Assembly: GCA_944385025.1 (NCBI GenBank)
Contig: CALWVQ010000079.1
Coordinates: 1 to 61,561 of the forward strand
Direction of reading: 5' to 3'
DNA: 61,561 nucleotides
From: an uncultured Eubacterium sp.
GTDB lineage: Bacteria > Bacillota > Clostridia > Oscillospirales > Acutalibacteraceae
Positions 11,240 through 19,769 of the stretch are shown here, piece by piece (position 1 is the first letter of the stretch; the number at the start of each line of letters is the position of its first letter). Both the position numbers and the translations under genes were made by a program. The notes below the pieces were generated by a model. It saw only the letters and a program-made list of their open reading frames with translations. It was not told the DNA's origin and did not search any database.

Positions 11240-12442
11240 GTGAAAAAATTAATTAGAATTACGGACGGCATATTAGCCGTTTTTCTTGTTGCTGTTTTAT
11301 CTCTTGTAAGCGCAGGAAATATATTTTTACCCGACCAAATATACACTTATTCGTCAAACACTATAACCTATAATAGTATTTATACAGTAGATGCAAATGA
11401 TTATTCTTTGGTGGATTATCAGGGAAATGAAAGAGTATCTCCGGACACAAAAGAAATTAAATTGCTGGGAATATTTCCGGTAAAGAAAGCTACTGTAACA
11501 AAAACTGAAAGTAAAAAGGTTTATATCGGAGGCGAAAGTTTCGGCATAAAGCTTTACACAGACGGCGTAATTGTTGTAGGCACAAAGGATGTTATTGTTG
11601 ACGGCGGAACCTGCAACCCCGCAAAAGAGGCAGGTATTGAAAAAGGCGACATAATAGTAAGTATAAATGGTGTAAAGACTACAACTTCGGATCAGGTAGA
11701 AGAGATATTTAACGACAATAACGGAAACGATTACAAAATAAAAGTAAAAAGAAACGGTAATTACAAAACATTTACTTTAAAGCCTGTTTATTATTCTGCT
11801 GAAGGCAAGTATAAAGTTGGAATATGGGTTAGGGATTCAACTGCGGGTATAGGCACAGTTACATTTTATAACCCTGAAAATTCCACGATTGCGGCTTTGG
11901 GACATCCTATAACTGATGTGGACACAAACGAAATTATGCCTATATTAAACGGTGAGGCAGTTAAGGCAAATGTTACAAAAATATATAAGAGCACAGACGG
12001 CGAAGCGGGTTCACTGAGCTGTGATTTTTCAAATGATACAATAGGCAGTTTAAGTCTTAACAGCAATTGCGGTATTTACGGAAAATACACAATAGATGTC
12101 AGTGATAAACAGTTATATGACGTTGCATTGTCTCAAGAAATAGAGAAGGGTGAGGCTCAAATTCTTTGTACTTTGGATGAAGACGGCCCAAAGCTTTACA
12201 GCGTTGAAATTGTAAAGATATATATGCGCTCAAATAATGATGAGAAAAACATGCTTGTCAAGGTAACCGACAAAGATTTGATTGAAAAAACGGGAGGAAT
12301 TGTGCAAGGAATGAGCGGCTCTCCCATTATCCAAAACGGCAAGCTGGTGGGAGCTTTGACCCACGTTGTAGTTGATAATCCTGAAAAGGGATACGGCATA
12401 TTTGCCGAAAAAATGATTGAAATGTCAGAAAGCGTCAACTGA
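11240..12442 (+). CDS. spoIVB: SpoIVB peptidase
   Basis: A 400-residue sporulation serine peptidase (S55). After a short cytoplasmic start it has one membrane segment (about 9-28), a PDZ domain (about 95-170, AGIEKGDIIVSINGVKT) and the peptidase domain with LGHP (His-222) and GMSGSP (catalytic Ser near 361). In known systems it is made in the forespore, secreted into the intermembrane space and cuts SpoIVFA, releasing the SpoIVFB protease that activates pro-sigma-K. The GTG at 11240 was chosen because it has a GGTGA site and the frame upstream runs into the pfkA terminator. Pairing with spo0A is conserved in Clostridia. Confidence 0.95.
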   Translation: MKKLIRITDGILAVFLVAVLSLVSAGNIFLPDQIYTYSSNTITYNSIYTVDANDYSLVDYQGNERVSPDTKEIKLLGIFPVKKATVTKTESKKVYIGGESFGIKLYTDGVIVVGTKDVIVDGGTCNPAKEAGIEKGDIIVSINGVKTTTSDQVEEIFNDNNGNDYKIKVKRNGNYKTFTLKPVYYSAEGKYKVGIWVRDSTAGIGTVTFYNPENSTIAALGHPITDVDTNEIMPILNGEAVKANVTKIYKSTDGEAGSLSCDFSNDTIGSLSLNSNCGIYGKYTIDVSDKQLYDVALSQEIEKGEAQILCTLDEDGPKLYSVEIVKIYMRSNNDEKNMLVKVTDKDLIEKTGGIVQGMSGSPIIQNGKLVGALTHVVVDNPEKGYGIFAEKMIEMSESVN

Positions 12443-12505
12443 ACGGAAATTTAAAACGAATTATAAGAAAAGTGAAAATAAATTACAAAATATTGTGAAA
12501 AAGAC

Positions 12506-12534
12506 TTGCATTTCAATTTCAAAAGTGGTAATAT
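12506..12534 (+). promoter_or_regulatory. Sigma-A-type promoter of spo0A
   Basis: TTGCAT (12506-12511), 17-base spacer, TAATAT (12529-12534), 29 bases before the spo0A ATG. The sigma-H promoter known from Bacillus spo0A was not recognised here. Confidence 0.65.
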
Positions 12535-12562
12535 GTGGAAGAAAACAAAAGGAGGTTTTTTA

Positions 12563-13333
12563 ATGAAGACCAATTTGAAGGTTCTTATTGCAGACGACAC
12601 ACAGCAGTTTGGCAAGGAATGTCAAAAGGAATTGAAAAATGCAGGATTTGACGTGGTGCTCACGGCAAAGGACGGTGCAAGAGTAATTTCCGTTATTGAA
12701 AGTCAGCATATTGATGTATTGGTTCTTGATGCGTTTATGTCAAACGGAGATGCTATTGATGTGCTTGATTATATCGATGCTTCTCTGGATGAGAAGCCTC
12801 TCGTTGTACTTATGTCGTCTATCAGCTCACAGGATTTTGAACAGCAGATGATTAAAGCAGGAGTAGACTATTACTTTATAAAACCCGTAAGTCCATTGGC
12901 AGTGGCAAAGCGTATTGTTCGCCTTGCGTCTTGGAAAACGGAAAAGAACAAAAGGGAGCTTGCCCCTATGCGTGACAGTGATATTGATATTGTTATTTCA
13001 AATATAATGAGGGAAATCGGCGTTCCTGCTCATATTAAGGGCTATCAGTATCTGCGTACAGCAATTAAGCTTTCGGTAAGCGACAGTGAAATGCTTGGCT
13101 CAGTAACAAAGCTTTTGTATCCTACTGTGGCAAAGGAATATAAGACCACGGCTTCCAGAGTTGAAAGAGCAATAAGACACGCCATTGAGGTTGCGTGGGA
13201 CAGAGGAGACGTAGATGTTTTATCATCATATTTCGGATATACTATTCAGTCCCAGAGAGGAAAGCCCACTAACAGTGAGTTTATTGCTATGATAGCTGAT
13301 AAACTGAAATTGTCTATGAAAACAAGTGCATAA
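12563..13333 (+). CDS. spo0A: Spo0A, sporulation master response regulator
   Basis: A 256-residue protein. The receiver domain (1-120) has Asp-11/Asp-12, phospho-acceptor Asp-56 (LVLDAFM) and Lys-107 (FIKPVS). A short linker leads to the Spo0A-specific DNA-binding domain (about 145-256) with the helix-turn-helix [17 protein letters not shown]. Phosphorylated Spo0A switches on sporulation genes. The ATG at 12563 follows an AGGAGG site; an in-frame upstream ATG at 12506 lies inside the promoter. The protein looks complete and functional, so the host should sporulate unless other genes are lost. Confidence 0.97.
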   Translation: MKTNLKVLIADDTQQFGKECQKELKNAGFDVVLTAKDGARVISVIESQHIDVLVLDAFMSNGDAIDVLDYIDASLDEKPLVVLMSSISSQDFEQQMIKAGVDYYFIKPVSPLAVAKRIVRLASWKTEKNKRELAPMRDSDIDIVISNIMREIGVPAHIKGYQYLRTAIKLSVSDSEMLGSVTKLLYPTVAKEYKTTASRVERAIRHAIEVAWDRGDVDVLSSYFGYTIQSQRGKPTNSEFIAMIADKLKLSMKTSA

Positions 13334-13349
13334 AACATTAAAACTATAT

Positions 13350-13399
13350 CTTGTGGTGCGAGCCGTAATTTACGTGCTTGTACCACAAGATTTTTATTT
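13350..13399 (+). terminator. Intrinsic terminator after spo0A
   Basis: Outer stem CTTGTGGT (13350-13357) / ACCACAAG (13382-13389), with inner pairing of AGCCGT and ACGTGCT around an AATTT loop, followed by ATTTTTATTT. Confidence 0.85.
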
Positions 13400-13478
13400 G
13401 TGCAAATATACAAAATTTTGGTTTTAAATTCGTTAAAAATACACAATGAAAATTTTTCAAAAAGTTTTAAAAAATGCC

Positions 13479-13507
13479 TTGACAACAGGGTATCTATAAT
13501 ATATAAT
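13479..13507 (+). promoter_or_regulatory. Strong sigma-A promoter of the S10-spc-alpha superoperon
   Basis: Consensus TTGACA (13479-13484), 17-base spacer and consensus TATAAT (13502-13507). It is the best promoter in the window and drives the ribosomal operon through a leader of about 320 bases. Confidence 0.92.
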
Positions 13508-13541
13508 AAGTGAGCTTGTGGAAATGGGCTTATTATATATT
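13498..13541. repeat. 13-base inverted repeat over the -10 box and start point of the S10 promoter
   Basis: AATATATAATAAG (13498-13510) is repeated exactly inverted as CTTATTATATATT (13529-13541), 18 bases apart. It covers the -10 hexamer and the expected start point near 13514. Both arms are AT-rich, so chance cannot be excluded; it could be an operator. Confidence 0.5.
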
Positions 13542-13832
13542 TTTATATATACTGTGTTCCCGTTATCCGCATTTAGATATGCGATGATGTATGAGGTTGC
13601 GTCTTAACCCAGGCGGTAATTCATACGGAGTATGTCCGATTTTAAACCGGGCGAAAATCACCGATAGGTAACTACTGTGCAACCAGTGACTTGCGAACAC
13701 TGGAACTATGTGCAAAACCTGTATGCCCGAATGTTCTTTTCATTCGGTTTTATTTACAGAGAGGGTTGAAACACACGGGCACGTGGTAATTTATTCGGCA
13801 GCTCGCACCATAATTTTTCAGGAGGAAATAAC
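13514..13832 (+). promoter_or_regulatory. Structured 5' leader of the S10 operon (candidate attenuation leader)
   Basis: This gap of almost 500 bases before rpsJ holds promoter, leader and little else. By eye I find hairpins at 13568-13583 (CGCAT/ATGCG) and 13614-13638 (CGG + CATAC/GTATG + CCG). A larger domain is closed by CGGGC (13648-13652) with GCCCG (13725-13729); inside it AUAGGU (13664-13669) pairs with ACCUGU (13717-13722), and CCAGTG (13683-13688) with CACTGG (13698-13703). The closing helix shares three bases with the 5' arm of the terminator at 13727, so the two are mutually exclusive. It does not match a riboswitch class I recognise; a ribosomal-protein-binding leader is the likeliest reading. 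Confidence 0.6.
13727..13755 (+). terminator. Intrinsic terminator inside the S10 leader (attenuator)
   Basis: Stem CCGAATG (13727-13733) / CATTCGG (13741-13747), loop TTCTTTT, then TTTTATTTA. It lies 78 bases before rpsJ and within its transcript, so it can only act as an attenuator for the operon. Confidence 0.75.
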
Positions 13833-14147
13833 ATGGCAGCAAGTAAGGTTAAGATTCGAATCAGACTCAAGGGCTATGACCACAGCTTAGTTGATCAGGC
13901 AGCTGAAAAGATTGTTGAAACAGCTAAGAGAACAGGCGCACAGGTTAGCGGTCCAATCCCACTTCCTACCGAAGTTGAGAAAGTAACTATCCTTCGTGCA
14001 GTTCATAAGTACAAGGACAGCCGTGAGCAGTTCGAGCAGAGAACACACAAAAGACTCATCGACATTCTCAGACCTTCAAACAAAACAGTTGAAGCTTTGA
14101 CAAGTCTTGAGCTCCCAGCCGGCGTTGAGATTGAGATTAAACTCTAA
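13833..14147 (+). CDS. rpsJ: 30S ribosomal protein S10
   Basis: A 104-residue S10 with the typical [10 protein letters not shown] start, the PLPTEV loop and [11 protein letters not shown]. It belongs to the 30S head and in other bacteria also acts with NusB in antitermination of rRNA transcription. First gene of the S10 operon, with an AGGAGG site 7 bases before the ATG. rpsL, rpsG, fusA and tuf do not precede it, so the str genes are elsewhere. Confidence 0.98.
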   Translation: MAASKVKIRIRLKGYDHSLVDQAAEKIVETAKRTGAQVSGPIPLPTEVEKVTILRAVHKYKDSREQFEQRTHKRLIDILRPSNKTVEALTSLELPAGVEIEIKL

Positions 14148-14207
14148 TCAAACAGGCTGAGGTCATGTTGGGGAAACTCAACCAATAACCAATAAGGAGG
14201 AAATAAA

Positions 14208-14840
14208 ATGAAAAAAGGTCTTATCGGCAAGAAAATCGGCATGACACAGATTTTTGACGAAAACGGAAAAGTAATTCCTGTAACTGTTGTTGAAGCCGGT
14301 CCTTGCACAGTAACACAGATTAAGACAATGGACAACGACGGCTATGAGGCTATTCAGGTTGGTTTCGGTGATGTTAAGGTATCTCGTGTAAACAAGCCAA
14401 TGAAGGGTCACTTCGACAAGGCAGACGTTGCTCCTAAGAAAACACTTAAAGAATTCCGTCTTGACAGCATCGACGGTATTGAGGTAGGTCAAATCCTCAA
14501 GGCTGACACATTCGAGGTTGGCGAAATCGTAGATGTTAAGGGAACAAGCAAGGGTCACGGAACATCAGGCGCAATTAAGCGTTGGAACTTCGCAAGACTC
14601 AGAATGACACACGGTACAGGTCCTAACCACCGTCACGCAGGTTCACTCGGCGCTTGTTCAAGTCCTTCAAGAGTATTCAAGGGCAAGAAGATGGCAGGTC
14701 ACTACGGTCACGAGACAGTAACAGTTCAGAACCTCAAGATTGCAAAGGTTGATGCTGAAAACAACCTCATCGCAATCAAGGGTGCAATCCCCGGTCCAAA
14801 GGGCGGAATTGTTGTAATCGCAGACGCAGTTAAAGCTTAA
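14208..14840 (+). CDS. rplC: 50S ribosomal protein L3
   Basis: A 210-residue L3 (starts [15 protein letters not shown]; contains the conserved [15 protein letters not shown] region). It helps nucleate 50S assembly and reaches the peptidyl-transferase centre. The 60-base gap after rpsJ holds a small hairpin with a GAAA loop (GTTGGG/CTCAAC near 14167-14182) just before the GGAGG site. Confidence 0.98.
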   Translation: MKKGLIGKKIGMTQIFDENGKVIPVTVVEAGPCTVTQIKTMDNDGYEAIQVGFGDVKVSRVNKPMKGHFDKADVAPKKTLKEFRLDSIDGIEVGQILKADTFEVGEIVDVKGTSKGHGTSGAIKRWNFARLRMTHGTGPNHRHAGSLGACSSPSRVFKGKKMAGHYGHETVTVQNLKIAKVDAENNLIAIKGAIPGPKGGIVVIADAVKA

Positions 14841-14857
14841 CGAAAGGAGAGAAAGTA

Positions 14858-15481
14858 ATGGCACAGGTTCAGGTTTATAACCAGGAAGGTAAGAAAACTT
14901 CAAAATTAGAACTTGCTGATTCAGTATTCGGCATTGAGCCAAATATGTCAGCAATGCATCTTGCAGTTGTTAGCTATCTTGCTAATCAGCGTCAGGGCAC
15001 ACAGTCAACTCTCACTCGTTCAGAAGTAAGCGGTGGCGGTGCAAAGCCTTGGAGACAGAAGGGAACAGGCCGTGCTCGTCAGGGTTCAACCCGCAGCCCA
15101 CAGTGGACACACGGCGGTGTTGCTCTTGGTCCAAAGCCAAGAAAGTACAAAGTAAACCTTAATAAGAAAGTTAAGAGACTTGCTATGAAGTCTGCACTTT
15201 CATCAAAGGTTGCTGCTGACGAAATGATGGTAATCAACAAGGTTGAGCTTGAGGCAATCAAGACAAAGGCTGTTATTGATATGCTTACAAAGCTTAAGGC
15301 AGCTAAAAAGACACTTATCGTTACTGCTGAAAGTGACGAGAAGATTTACAAGAGTGCTCGCAACATTGAGGGCGTTAAGGTAGTTACAGTAAACACTCTT
15401 TGTGTTTATGACATTCTCAACTGTGACTCATTTGTAGTTCTCAAGGACGCAGCAAAGAAAATCGAGGAGGTATATGCATAA
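14858..15481 (+). CDS. rplD: 50S ribosomal protein L4
   Basis: A 207-residue L4 with the extended tunnel loop (SGGGAKPWRQKGTGRARQGS region) that lines the peptide exit tunnel and influences macrolide sensitivity. In Escherichia coli L4 represses its own operon through the S10 leader; whether it does so here is unknown, but the structured leader makes it a candidate. Its stop overlaps the rplW ATG by one base. Confidence 0.98.
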   Translation: MAQVQVYNQEGKKTSKLELADSVFGIEPNMSAMHLAVVSYLANQRQGTQSTLTRSEVSGGGAKPWRQKGTGRARQGSTRSPQWTHGGVALGPKPRKYKVNLNKKVKRLAMKSALSSKVAADEMMVINKVELEAIKTKAVIDMLTKLKAAKKTLIVTAESDEKIYKSARNIEGVKVVTVNTLCVYDILNCDSFVVLKDAAKKIEEVYA

Positions 15482-15777
15482 TGAAAACAGCTCAGGACAT
15501 TATTCTTAAGCCAATCATCACTGAAGAATCAATGATGGGCATTATGGTTAAGAAGTATACCTTCAAGGTAGCTAAAGACGCTAACAAGATTGAAATTGCT
15601 AAGGCTGTTGAGGAAGTTTTCCCAGGCACAAAGGTTGCTAAGGTAAACACAATCAACGTAAGAGGCCGTCAGCGTCGTCAGGGTATGAACGTTGGCTACA
15701 CTCCATCTTGGAAGAAGGCAATCGTAACACTTACTGAAGATTCAAAGGAAATTGAATTCTTCAACGATATGATGTAA
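15481..15777 (+). CDS. rplW: 50S ribosomal protein L23
   Basis: A 98-residue L23 (starts DIILKPIITEESM; contains NTINVRGRQRRQG). It sits at the tunnel exit and docks trigger factor and the signal recognition particle. Translationally coupled to rplD by the one-base overlap TAATG. It is followed by an unusually wide 101-base gap before rplB. Confidence 0.97.
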   Translation: MKTAQDIILKPIITEESMMGIMVKKYTFKVAKDANKIEIAKAVEEVFPGTKVAKVNTINVRGRQRRQGMNVGYTPSWKKAIVTLTEDSKEIEFFNDMM

Positions 15778-15814
15778 TCACATACCTATTATATATAGTA
15801 AAGCAACAAAATGA

Positions 15815-15867
15815 TTTCGGATGATGAGGTATGAAAGGTGCCATCCTTTCGCAAAGTTATCCGGAAA
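15815..15867 (+). promoter_or_regulatory. Hairpin structure covering the rplB ribosome site
   Basis: TTTCGGAT (15815-15822) pairs with ATCCgGAAA (15859-15867, one bulged G). Inside, GAAAGG (15833-15838) pairs with CCTTTC (15845-15850). The outer 3' arm runs into the AAGGAG site of rplB, so folding would reduce access to it. Confidence 0.45.
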
Positions 15868-15878
15868 GGAGAAAAGAA

Positions 15879-16712
15879 ATGGCAATAAAGAATTACAAGC
15901 CGACCACTCCTTCAAGGAGAAATATGTCAGTAACTGATTATTCTTCTCTCTCAAAAGTTGCTCCTGAAAAGTCTTTGCTTGAGCCACTCAACAAGAAATC
16001 AGGTCGTAACTCATACGGAAGAATTACAGTTCGTCATCGCGGCGGCGGAAACAGAAGAAAGTATCGTATAATCGACTTTAAGAGAAATAAGTTTGATATG
16101 CCTGCTACTGTTCTTACAATCGAGTATGATCCAAACAGAAGCGCACATATCGCTCTTATTCAGTATGAAGACGGCGTAAAGAGCTACATCACTGCTCCTG
16201 AAGGCTTGAAAGTCGGAGCAACAGTAATGTCAGGCCCTAACGCTGATATTATCCCAGGTAACGCTCTTGCACTTAAGGATATGCCTGTTGGTACAATCGT
16301 ACACAACGTAGAGCTTTATCCCGGTAACGGTGCACAGCTTGCTCGTTCAGCAGGTAACAGCGCTCAGCTTATGGCACTTGAAGGTGCATATGCTCTTTTG
16401 AGACTTCCTTCAGGCGAGCTTAGAAACGTACCGAGAGATTGTATGGCAACAGTTGGTGTTGTTGGTAACACTGACCACGCAAACGTAAAAATCGGTAAGG
16501 CAGGCCGTAAGCGCAATATGGGCTGGAGACCTACCGTTCGTGGTTCTGTAATGAACCCCAATGACCACCCACACGGCGGTGGTGAAGGTAAGTCACCTAT
16601 CGGACGTCCGGGTCCTTGCACACCTTGGGGCAAACCTGCTCTTGGTTACAAGACACGTAATAAGAAGAAGGCATCTAACAGAATGATCGTTCGTCGTCGT
16701 AACGGTAAATAA
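15879..16712 (+). CDS. rplB: 50S ribosomal protein L2
   Basis: A 277-residue L2, a universal 23S rRNA-binding protein needed for subunit joining and peptidyl transfer. It has the N-terminal [11 protein letters not shown], the [12 protein letters not shown] region and the conserved C-terminal [18 protein letters not shown] that carries the essential histidine. The ATG at 15879, with AAGGAG upstream, gives the normal family N-terminus; the in-frame ATG at 15831 would add 16 atypical residues and lies within the leader hairpin. Confidence 0.98.
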   Translation: MAIKNYKPTTPSRRNMSVTDYSSLSKVAPEKSLLEPLNKKSGRNSYGRITVRHRGGGNRRKYRIIDFKRNKFDMPATVLTIEYDPNRSAHIALIQYEDGVKSYITAPEGLKVGATVMSGPNADIIPGNALALKDMPVGTIVHNVELYPGNGAQLARSAGNSAQLMALEGAYALLRLPSGELRNVPRDCMATVGVVGNTDHANVKIGKAGRKRNMGWRPTVRGSVMNPNDHPHGGGEGKSPIGRPGPCTPWGKPALGYKTRNKKKASNRMIVRRRNGK

Positions 16713-16732
16713 GAAGAAAGGAGAAGATTAAT

Positions 16733-17005
16733 ATGAGTAGAAGTACTAAAAAAGGACCTTATGTAGAAGCAAGTCTTTACAAAAAGGTTGAAGCTCTCAA
16801 TGCTTCAGGCGACAAGCAGGTTATTAAGACCTGGTCAAGAAGTTCAACAATCTTCCCTGAATTCGTAGGTCACACATTTGCTGTTCACGATGGAAGAAAG
16901 CACGTTCCTGTATACGTTACAGAGGATATGGTTGGACACAAGCTTGGTGAATTCGCACCAACAAGAACATTTAGAGGCCACGCAGGCTCAAAGACATCTA
17001 AGTAA
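16733..17005 (+). CDS. rpsS: 30S ribosomal protein S19
   Basis: A 90-residue S19 (starts [11 protein letters not shown]; contains [16 protein letters not shown]). It lies in the 30S head near the A site and forms a dimer with S13, encoded further on. GGAG site; 20 bases after rplB. Confidence 0.98.
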   Translation: MSRSTKKGPYVEASLYKKVEALNASGDKQVIKTWSRSSTIFPEFVGHTFAVHDGRKHVPVYVTEDMVGHKLGEFAPTRTFRGHAGSKTSK

Positions 17006-17022
17006 TCGAAAGGAGAATAATT

Positions 17023-17361
17023 ATGGAAGCAACAGCAAAAGCAACTTACGTCCGTATCTCTCCTCGAAAGGTACAGATTGTTCTTGACCTTATCAGAAAT
17101 CAGCCTGCAGACAAGGCTATGGCTATTCTTCAGTACACACCAAAAGCTGCTTGCGAGCCTGTTATGAAGGTTCTCAAATCAGCAATGGCTAACGCTGAGA
17201 ATAACAACAATATGGACGTATCAAGATTAGTAGTAAGCTACTGCAACGCTACTCCTGGTCCAATTCTTAAAAGAATTCAGCCAAGAGCCCAGGGCAGAGC
17301 ATACAGAATCAATAAGAGAACATCACACATCACCATTACCGTTAAGGAAATGGAAGACTAA
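17023..17361 (+). CDS. rplV: 50S ribosomal protein L22
   Basis: A 112-residue L22 with the conserved VRISPRKVQIVLDLIR start and the beta-hairpin RIQPRAQGRAYRINKRTSHI that reaches into the exit tunnel beside L4. It is the other classic site of macrolide-resistance changes. Tightly placed between rpsS and rpsC. Confidence 0.98.
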   Translation: MEATAKATYVRISPRKVQIVLDLIRNQPADKAMAILQYTPKAACEPVMKVLKSAMANAENNNNMDVSRLVVSYCNATPGPILKRIQPRAQGRAYRINKRTSHITITVKEMED

Positions 17362-17379
17362 GCGAGGAGGAAAAGTTAA

Positions 17380-18066
17380 ATGGGACAGAAATGTAATCCA
17401 ACCGGTTTAAGAATCGGCGTTATTAAGAACTGGGACTCTCGCTGGTATGCAAAGAAGGGCGAGTTCGGCGATACACTTGTAGAAGATTACAATCTTCGTA
17501 AGTATCTCCTTGACACCCTTTACGGCGCAGGTGTTCCAAAGGTAGAAATCGAAAGAGACGCAAAGAGAGTAAGAATTAACATTCACTGTGCAAAGCCCGG
17601 TATGGTTATCGGTAAGCAGGGTGCAGAGATTGAAAAGCTTAAGGCTCTTTGTGCTAAGAAGTTAGGTAAGGATGCAAGCGAAGTTTTCATTAACATCGTT
17701 GAGATTAAGCAGCCTGACCTTAACGCAACATTAGTTGCACAGAGCATTGCTCAGCAGCTTGAAAGACGTGTATCTTTCAGAAGAGCTGTTAAGGGTGCTA
17801 TCAGAAATACAATGAGACTTGGCGCTCGTGGTATTAAGATTATGGTTTCAGGTAGAATCGGCGGTGCTGAAATCGCTCGTTCAGAAACTTATAAAGAGGG
17901 TACAATTCCTCTTCAGACACTTCGTGCCGACATCGACTACGGATTTGCAGAGGCAAAGACAACATATGGTAGAATCGGTGTTAAGACTTGGATTTACCAG
18001 GGCGAAGTTCTTCACGAATCTCGTAACAAGAAGAGATCAAATCGTAGAGAAGGAGGGAAAAGATAA
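17380..18066 (+). CDS. rpsC: 30S ribosomal protein S3
   Basis: A 228-residue S3 (starts [20 protein letters not shown]) with the KH domain motif [11 protein letters not shown] near residue 70. It forms part of the mRNA entry channel and its helicase activity. Its TAA overlaps the rplP ATG by one base (TAATG). Confidence 0.98.
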   Translation: MGQKCNPTGLRIGVIKNWDSRWYAKKGEFGDTLVEDYNLRKYLLDTLYGAGVPKVEIERDAKRVRINIHCAKPGMVIGKQGAEIEKLKALCAKKLGKDASEVFINIVEIKQPDLNATLVAQSIAQQLERRVSFRRAVKGAIRNTMRLGARGIKIMVSGRIGGAEIARSETYKEGTIPLQTLRADIDYGFAEAKTTYGRIGVKTWIYQGEVLHESRNKKRSNRREGGKR

Positions 18067-18491
18067 TGCTTTTACCTAAGCGTGTAAAACACAGAAAGCA
18101 GCACAGAGGTCGTATGACCGGTGTAGCTACAAGAGGTAATAAGGTAACTTATGGTGAGTATGGTCTTCAGACAACTGAGCCTGCATGGATTACAGCTGCT
18201 CAGATTGAGGCTGCCCGTATTGCGATGACTCGTTACACAAAGCGTGGCGGTAAAGTATGGATCAAAATTTTCCCTGACAAGCCTATTACAGCAAGACCTG
18301 CCGACACCCGTATGGGTAAAGGTAAAGGTAACGTTGACTACTGGGTAGCAGTAGTTAAGCCGGGCAGAGTTATGTTTGAGCTCGGCGGTGTTGACGAGAC
18401 AGTAGCTCGCGAAGCTATGCGTCTTGCAGCAAACAAGCTTCCTGTAAAGTGTAAGTTTGTTAAGAAAGAAGAAGAGGGAGGAGAGCAGTAA
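18066..18491 (+). CDS. rplP: 50S ribosomal protein L16
   Basis: A 141-residue L16 (starts [14 protein letters not shown]; contains [13 protein letters not shown] and [12 protein letters not shown]). It contacts the A-site tRNA and is a late-assembly protein. Overlaps both neighbours by one base, so it is translationally coupled to rpsC and rpmC. Confidence 0.98.
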   Translation: MLLPKRVKHRKQHRGRMTGVATRGNKVTYGEYGLQTTEPAWITAAQIEAARIAMTRYTKRGGKVWIKIFPDKPITARPADTRMGKGKGNVDYWVAVVKPGRVMFELGGVDETVAREAMRLAANKLPVKCKFVKKEEEGGEQ

Positions 18492-18694
18492 TGAAAGCAT
18501 CAGAAATCAAGGCTCTTTCAGCAGATCAGAGAGCAAAGAAGCTTGCAGAGCTTAAAGAAGAGCTTTTCAACCTTCATTTTCAGCAGGCTATCAACCAGCT
18601 CGACAACCCTATGAGAATTAAAGCAGTCAAGAAAGATATCGCTCGCATCAAGACAGTTGAGAGAGAAATCGAACTTGAAAATGCTAATTCTTAA
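18491..18694 (+). CDS. rpmC: 50S ribosomal protein L29
   Basis: A 67-residue, mostly helical L29 (starts [18 protein letters not shown]; contains [17 protein letters not shown]). It sits beside L23 at the tunnel exit. Starts on the last base of rplP. Confidence 0.97.
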   Translation: MKASEIKALSADQRAKKLAELKEELFNLHFQQAINQLDNPMRIKAVKKDIARIKTVEREIELENANS

Positions 18695-18712
18695 GAAGGA
18701 GGTAACTGAAGA

Positions 18713-18967
18713 ATGGAAAGAAACCTCAGAAAAACAAGAGTAGGTATTGTAACCAGCGATAAGATGGACAAAACAGTAGTTGTTACTATTAAGGATAAGG
18801 TTCGTCATCCGCTTTACAATAAGATTGTAAACCGTACTGTTAAGTACAAGGCACACGACGAGAACAACGAATGCGGTGTAGGCGACAAGGTTCTTATTAT
18901 GGAATGCCGCCCATACAGCAAGGATAAGAGATGGCGTGTGGTTAATATCGTTGAGAAAGCTAAATAA
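18713..18967 (+). CDS. rpsQ: 30S ribosomal protein S17
   Basis: An 84-residue S17 ([19 protein letters not shown]), an OB-fold protein binding 16S rRNA early in assembly. AAGGAGGT site. It is followed by a 96-base gap that interrupts the otherwise tight operon and holds a hairpin. Confidence 0.98.
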   Translation: MERNLRKTRVGIVTSDKMDKTVVVTIKDKVRHPLYNKIVNRTVKYKAHDENNECGVGDKVLIMECRPYSKDKRWRVVNIVEKAK

Positions 18968-19014
18968 TCGTTGCGATTTACAGCTTTTTTATAATTTAGT
19001 CAATTAAAATAATA

Positions 19015-19045
19015 ACTGCAACTTAGCAAAGTGTTATTTTGCAGT
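19015..19045 (+). promoter_or_regulatory. Hairpin in the rpsQ-rplN gap
   Basis: ACTGCA (19015-19020) pairs with TGCAGT (19040-19045), and the adjoining ACTT (19021-19024) with AAGT (19029-19032), giving a nested stem with a 7-base bulge. It ends five bases before the rplN GGAGG. Upstream, TAAAT[aa]TCG / CGATTTA followed by CAGCTTTTTT looks like a weak terminator. The function is unknown. Confidence 0.35.
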
Positions 19046-19063
19046 ACGAAGGAGGAAATTGCT

Positions 19064-19432
19064 GTGATACAACAGGAAAGTCGTCTTAAAGTAGCCGACA
19101 ACACAGGTGCTAAAGAGCTTCTTTGCATAAGAGTTCTTGGCGGTTCAGGCAGAAGATATGCAAATATCGGTGATGTAATCGTAGCTTCAGTTAAGAAAGC
19201 AGCTCCTGGCGGCATCGTTAAAAAGGGCGAAGTTGTTAAAGCAGTCATCGTTCGTACAACTAAAGGTGTACGTCGTGACGACGGCCAGTATATTCGTTTT
19301 GATGAAAATGCTGCCGTAATTATCAGAGAGGATAAAACCCCTCGTGGCACTCGTATTTTTGGACCGGTAGCTCGTGAGCTTCGTGAAAAGGATTATATGA
19401 AAATCCTTTCTCTTGCTCCGGAAGTACTTTAA
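19064..19432 (+). CDS. rplN: 50S ribosomal protein L14
   Basis: A 122-residue L14, the standard length, starting [18 protein letters not shown] and containing the [16 protein letters not shown] region. It forms inter-subunit bridge contacts and is the docking site for the silencing factor RsfS. The GTG at 19064, 7 bases after GGAGGAA, gives the canonical N-terminus; an in-frame TTG at 19031 lies inside the upstream hairpin. Confidence 0.97.
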   Translation: MIQQESRLKVADNTGAKELLCIRVLGGSGRRYANIGDVIVASVKKAAPGGIVKKGEVVKAVIVRTTKGVRRDDGQYIRFDENAAVIIREDKTPRGTRIFGPVARELREKDYMKILSLAPEVL

Positions 19433-19447
19433 TGGAGGTGCAAGATT

Positions 19448-19750
19448 ATGAGTAAAATGTTTGTTAAAACCGGCGATACCGTAATGGTACTCAGCGGTAA
19501 ATCAAAGGGCGTTAAGGGCGAGGTTATCGCAGTTAGCCCAAAAGAGAATAAAGTAATCGTTAAGAAAGTAAACGTTGTTACAAAGCACGTTAAGCCAAGA
19601 AAGATGGGCGACCAGGGCGGTCTTGTTCAGGTTGAGTCTGCTCTTTACGCATCAAAGGTACAGCTTGTTTGTCCTAAGTGCGGTGAGGCTACACGTGTAG
19701 GTCACAACAACTCAAAGCGCGTTTGCAAAAAATGCGGTAACGAATTTTAA
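19448..19750 (+). CDS. rplX: 50S ribosomal protein L24, zinc-ribbon form
   Basis: A 100-residue L24 with the KOW motif near the N-terminus (KTGDTVMVLSGKSKGVKGEV), one of the assembly initiators of the 50S subunit. Unlike the Bacillus and Escherichia proteins it carries two CXXC pairs (Cys-75/78 and Cys-93/96), which should bind zinc. The adjacent region resembles the zinc form seen in other Clostridia and Thermotoga. Confidence 0.96.
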   Translation: MSKMFVKTGDTVMVLSGKSKGVKGEVIAVSPKENKVIVKKVNVVTKHVKPRKMGDQGGLVQVESALYASKVQLVCPKCGEATRVGHNNSKRVCKKCGNEF

Positions 19751-19769
19751 GTAAGGGAGGAACATAACA

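Noticed and set aside
12490-12505. Spo0A-box-like TTGTGAAAA before spo0A
   Set aside because: It lacks the CG of the TGTCGAA core; too weak to claim autoregulation.
13641-13730. Cobalamin or other known riboswitch in the S10 leader
   Set aside because: The conserved boxes of classes I know (B12 box, SAM, T-box, lysine, TPP) are not present; the folded domain is kept as unclassified.
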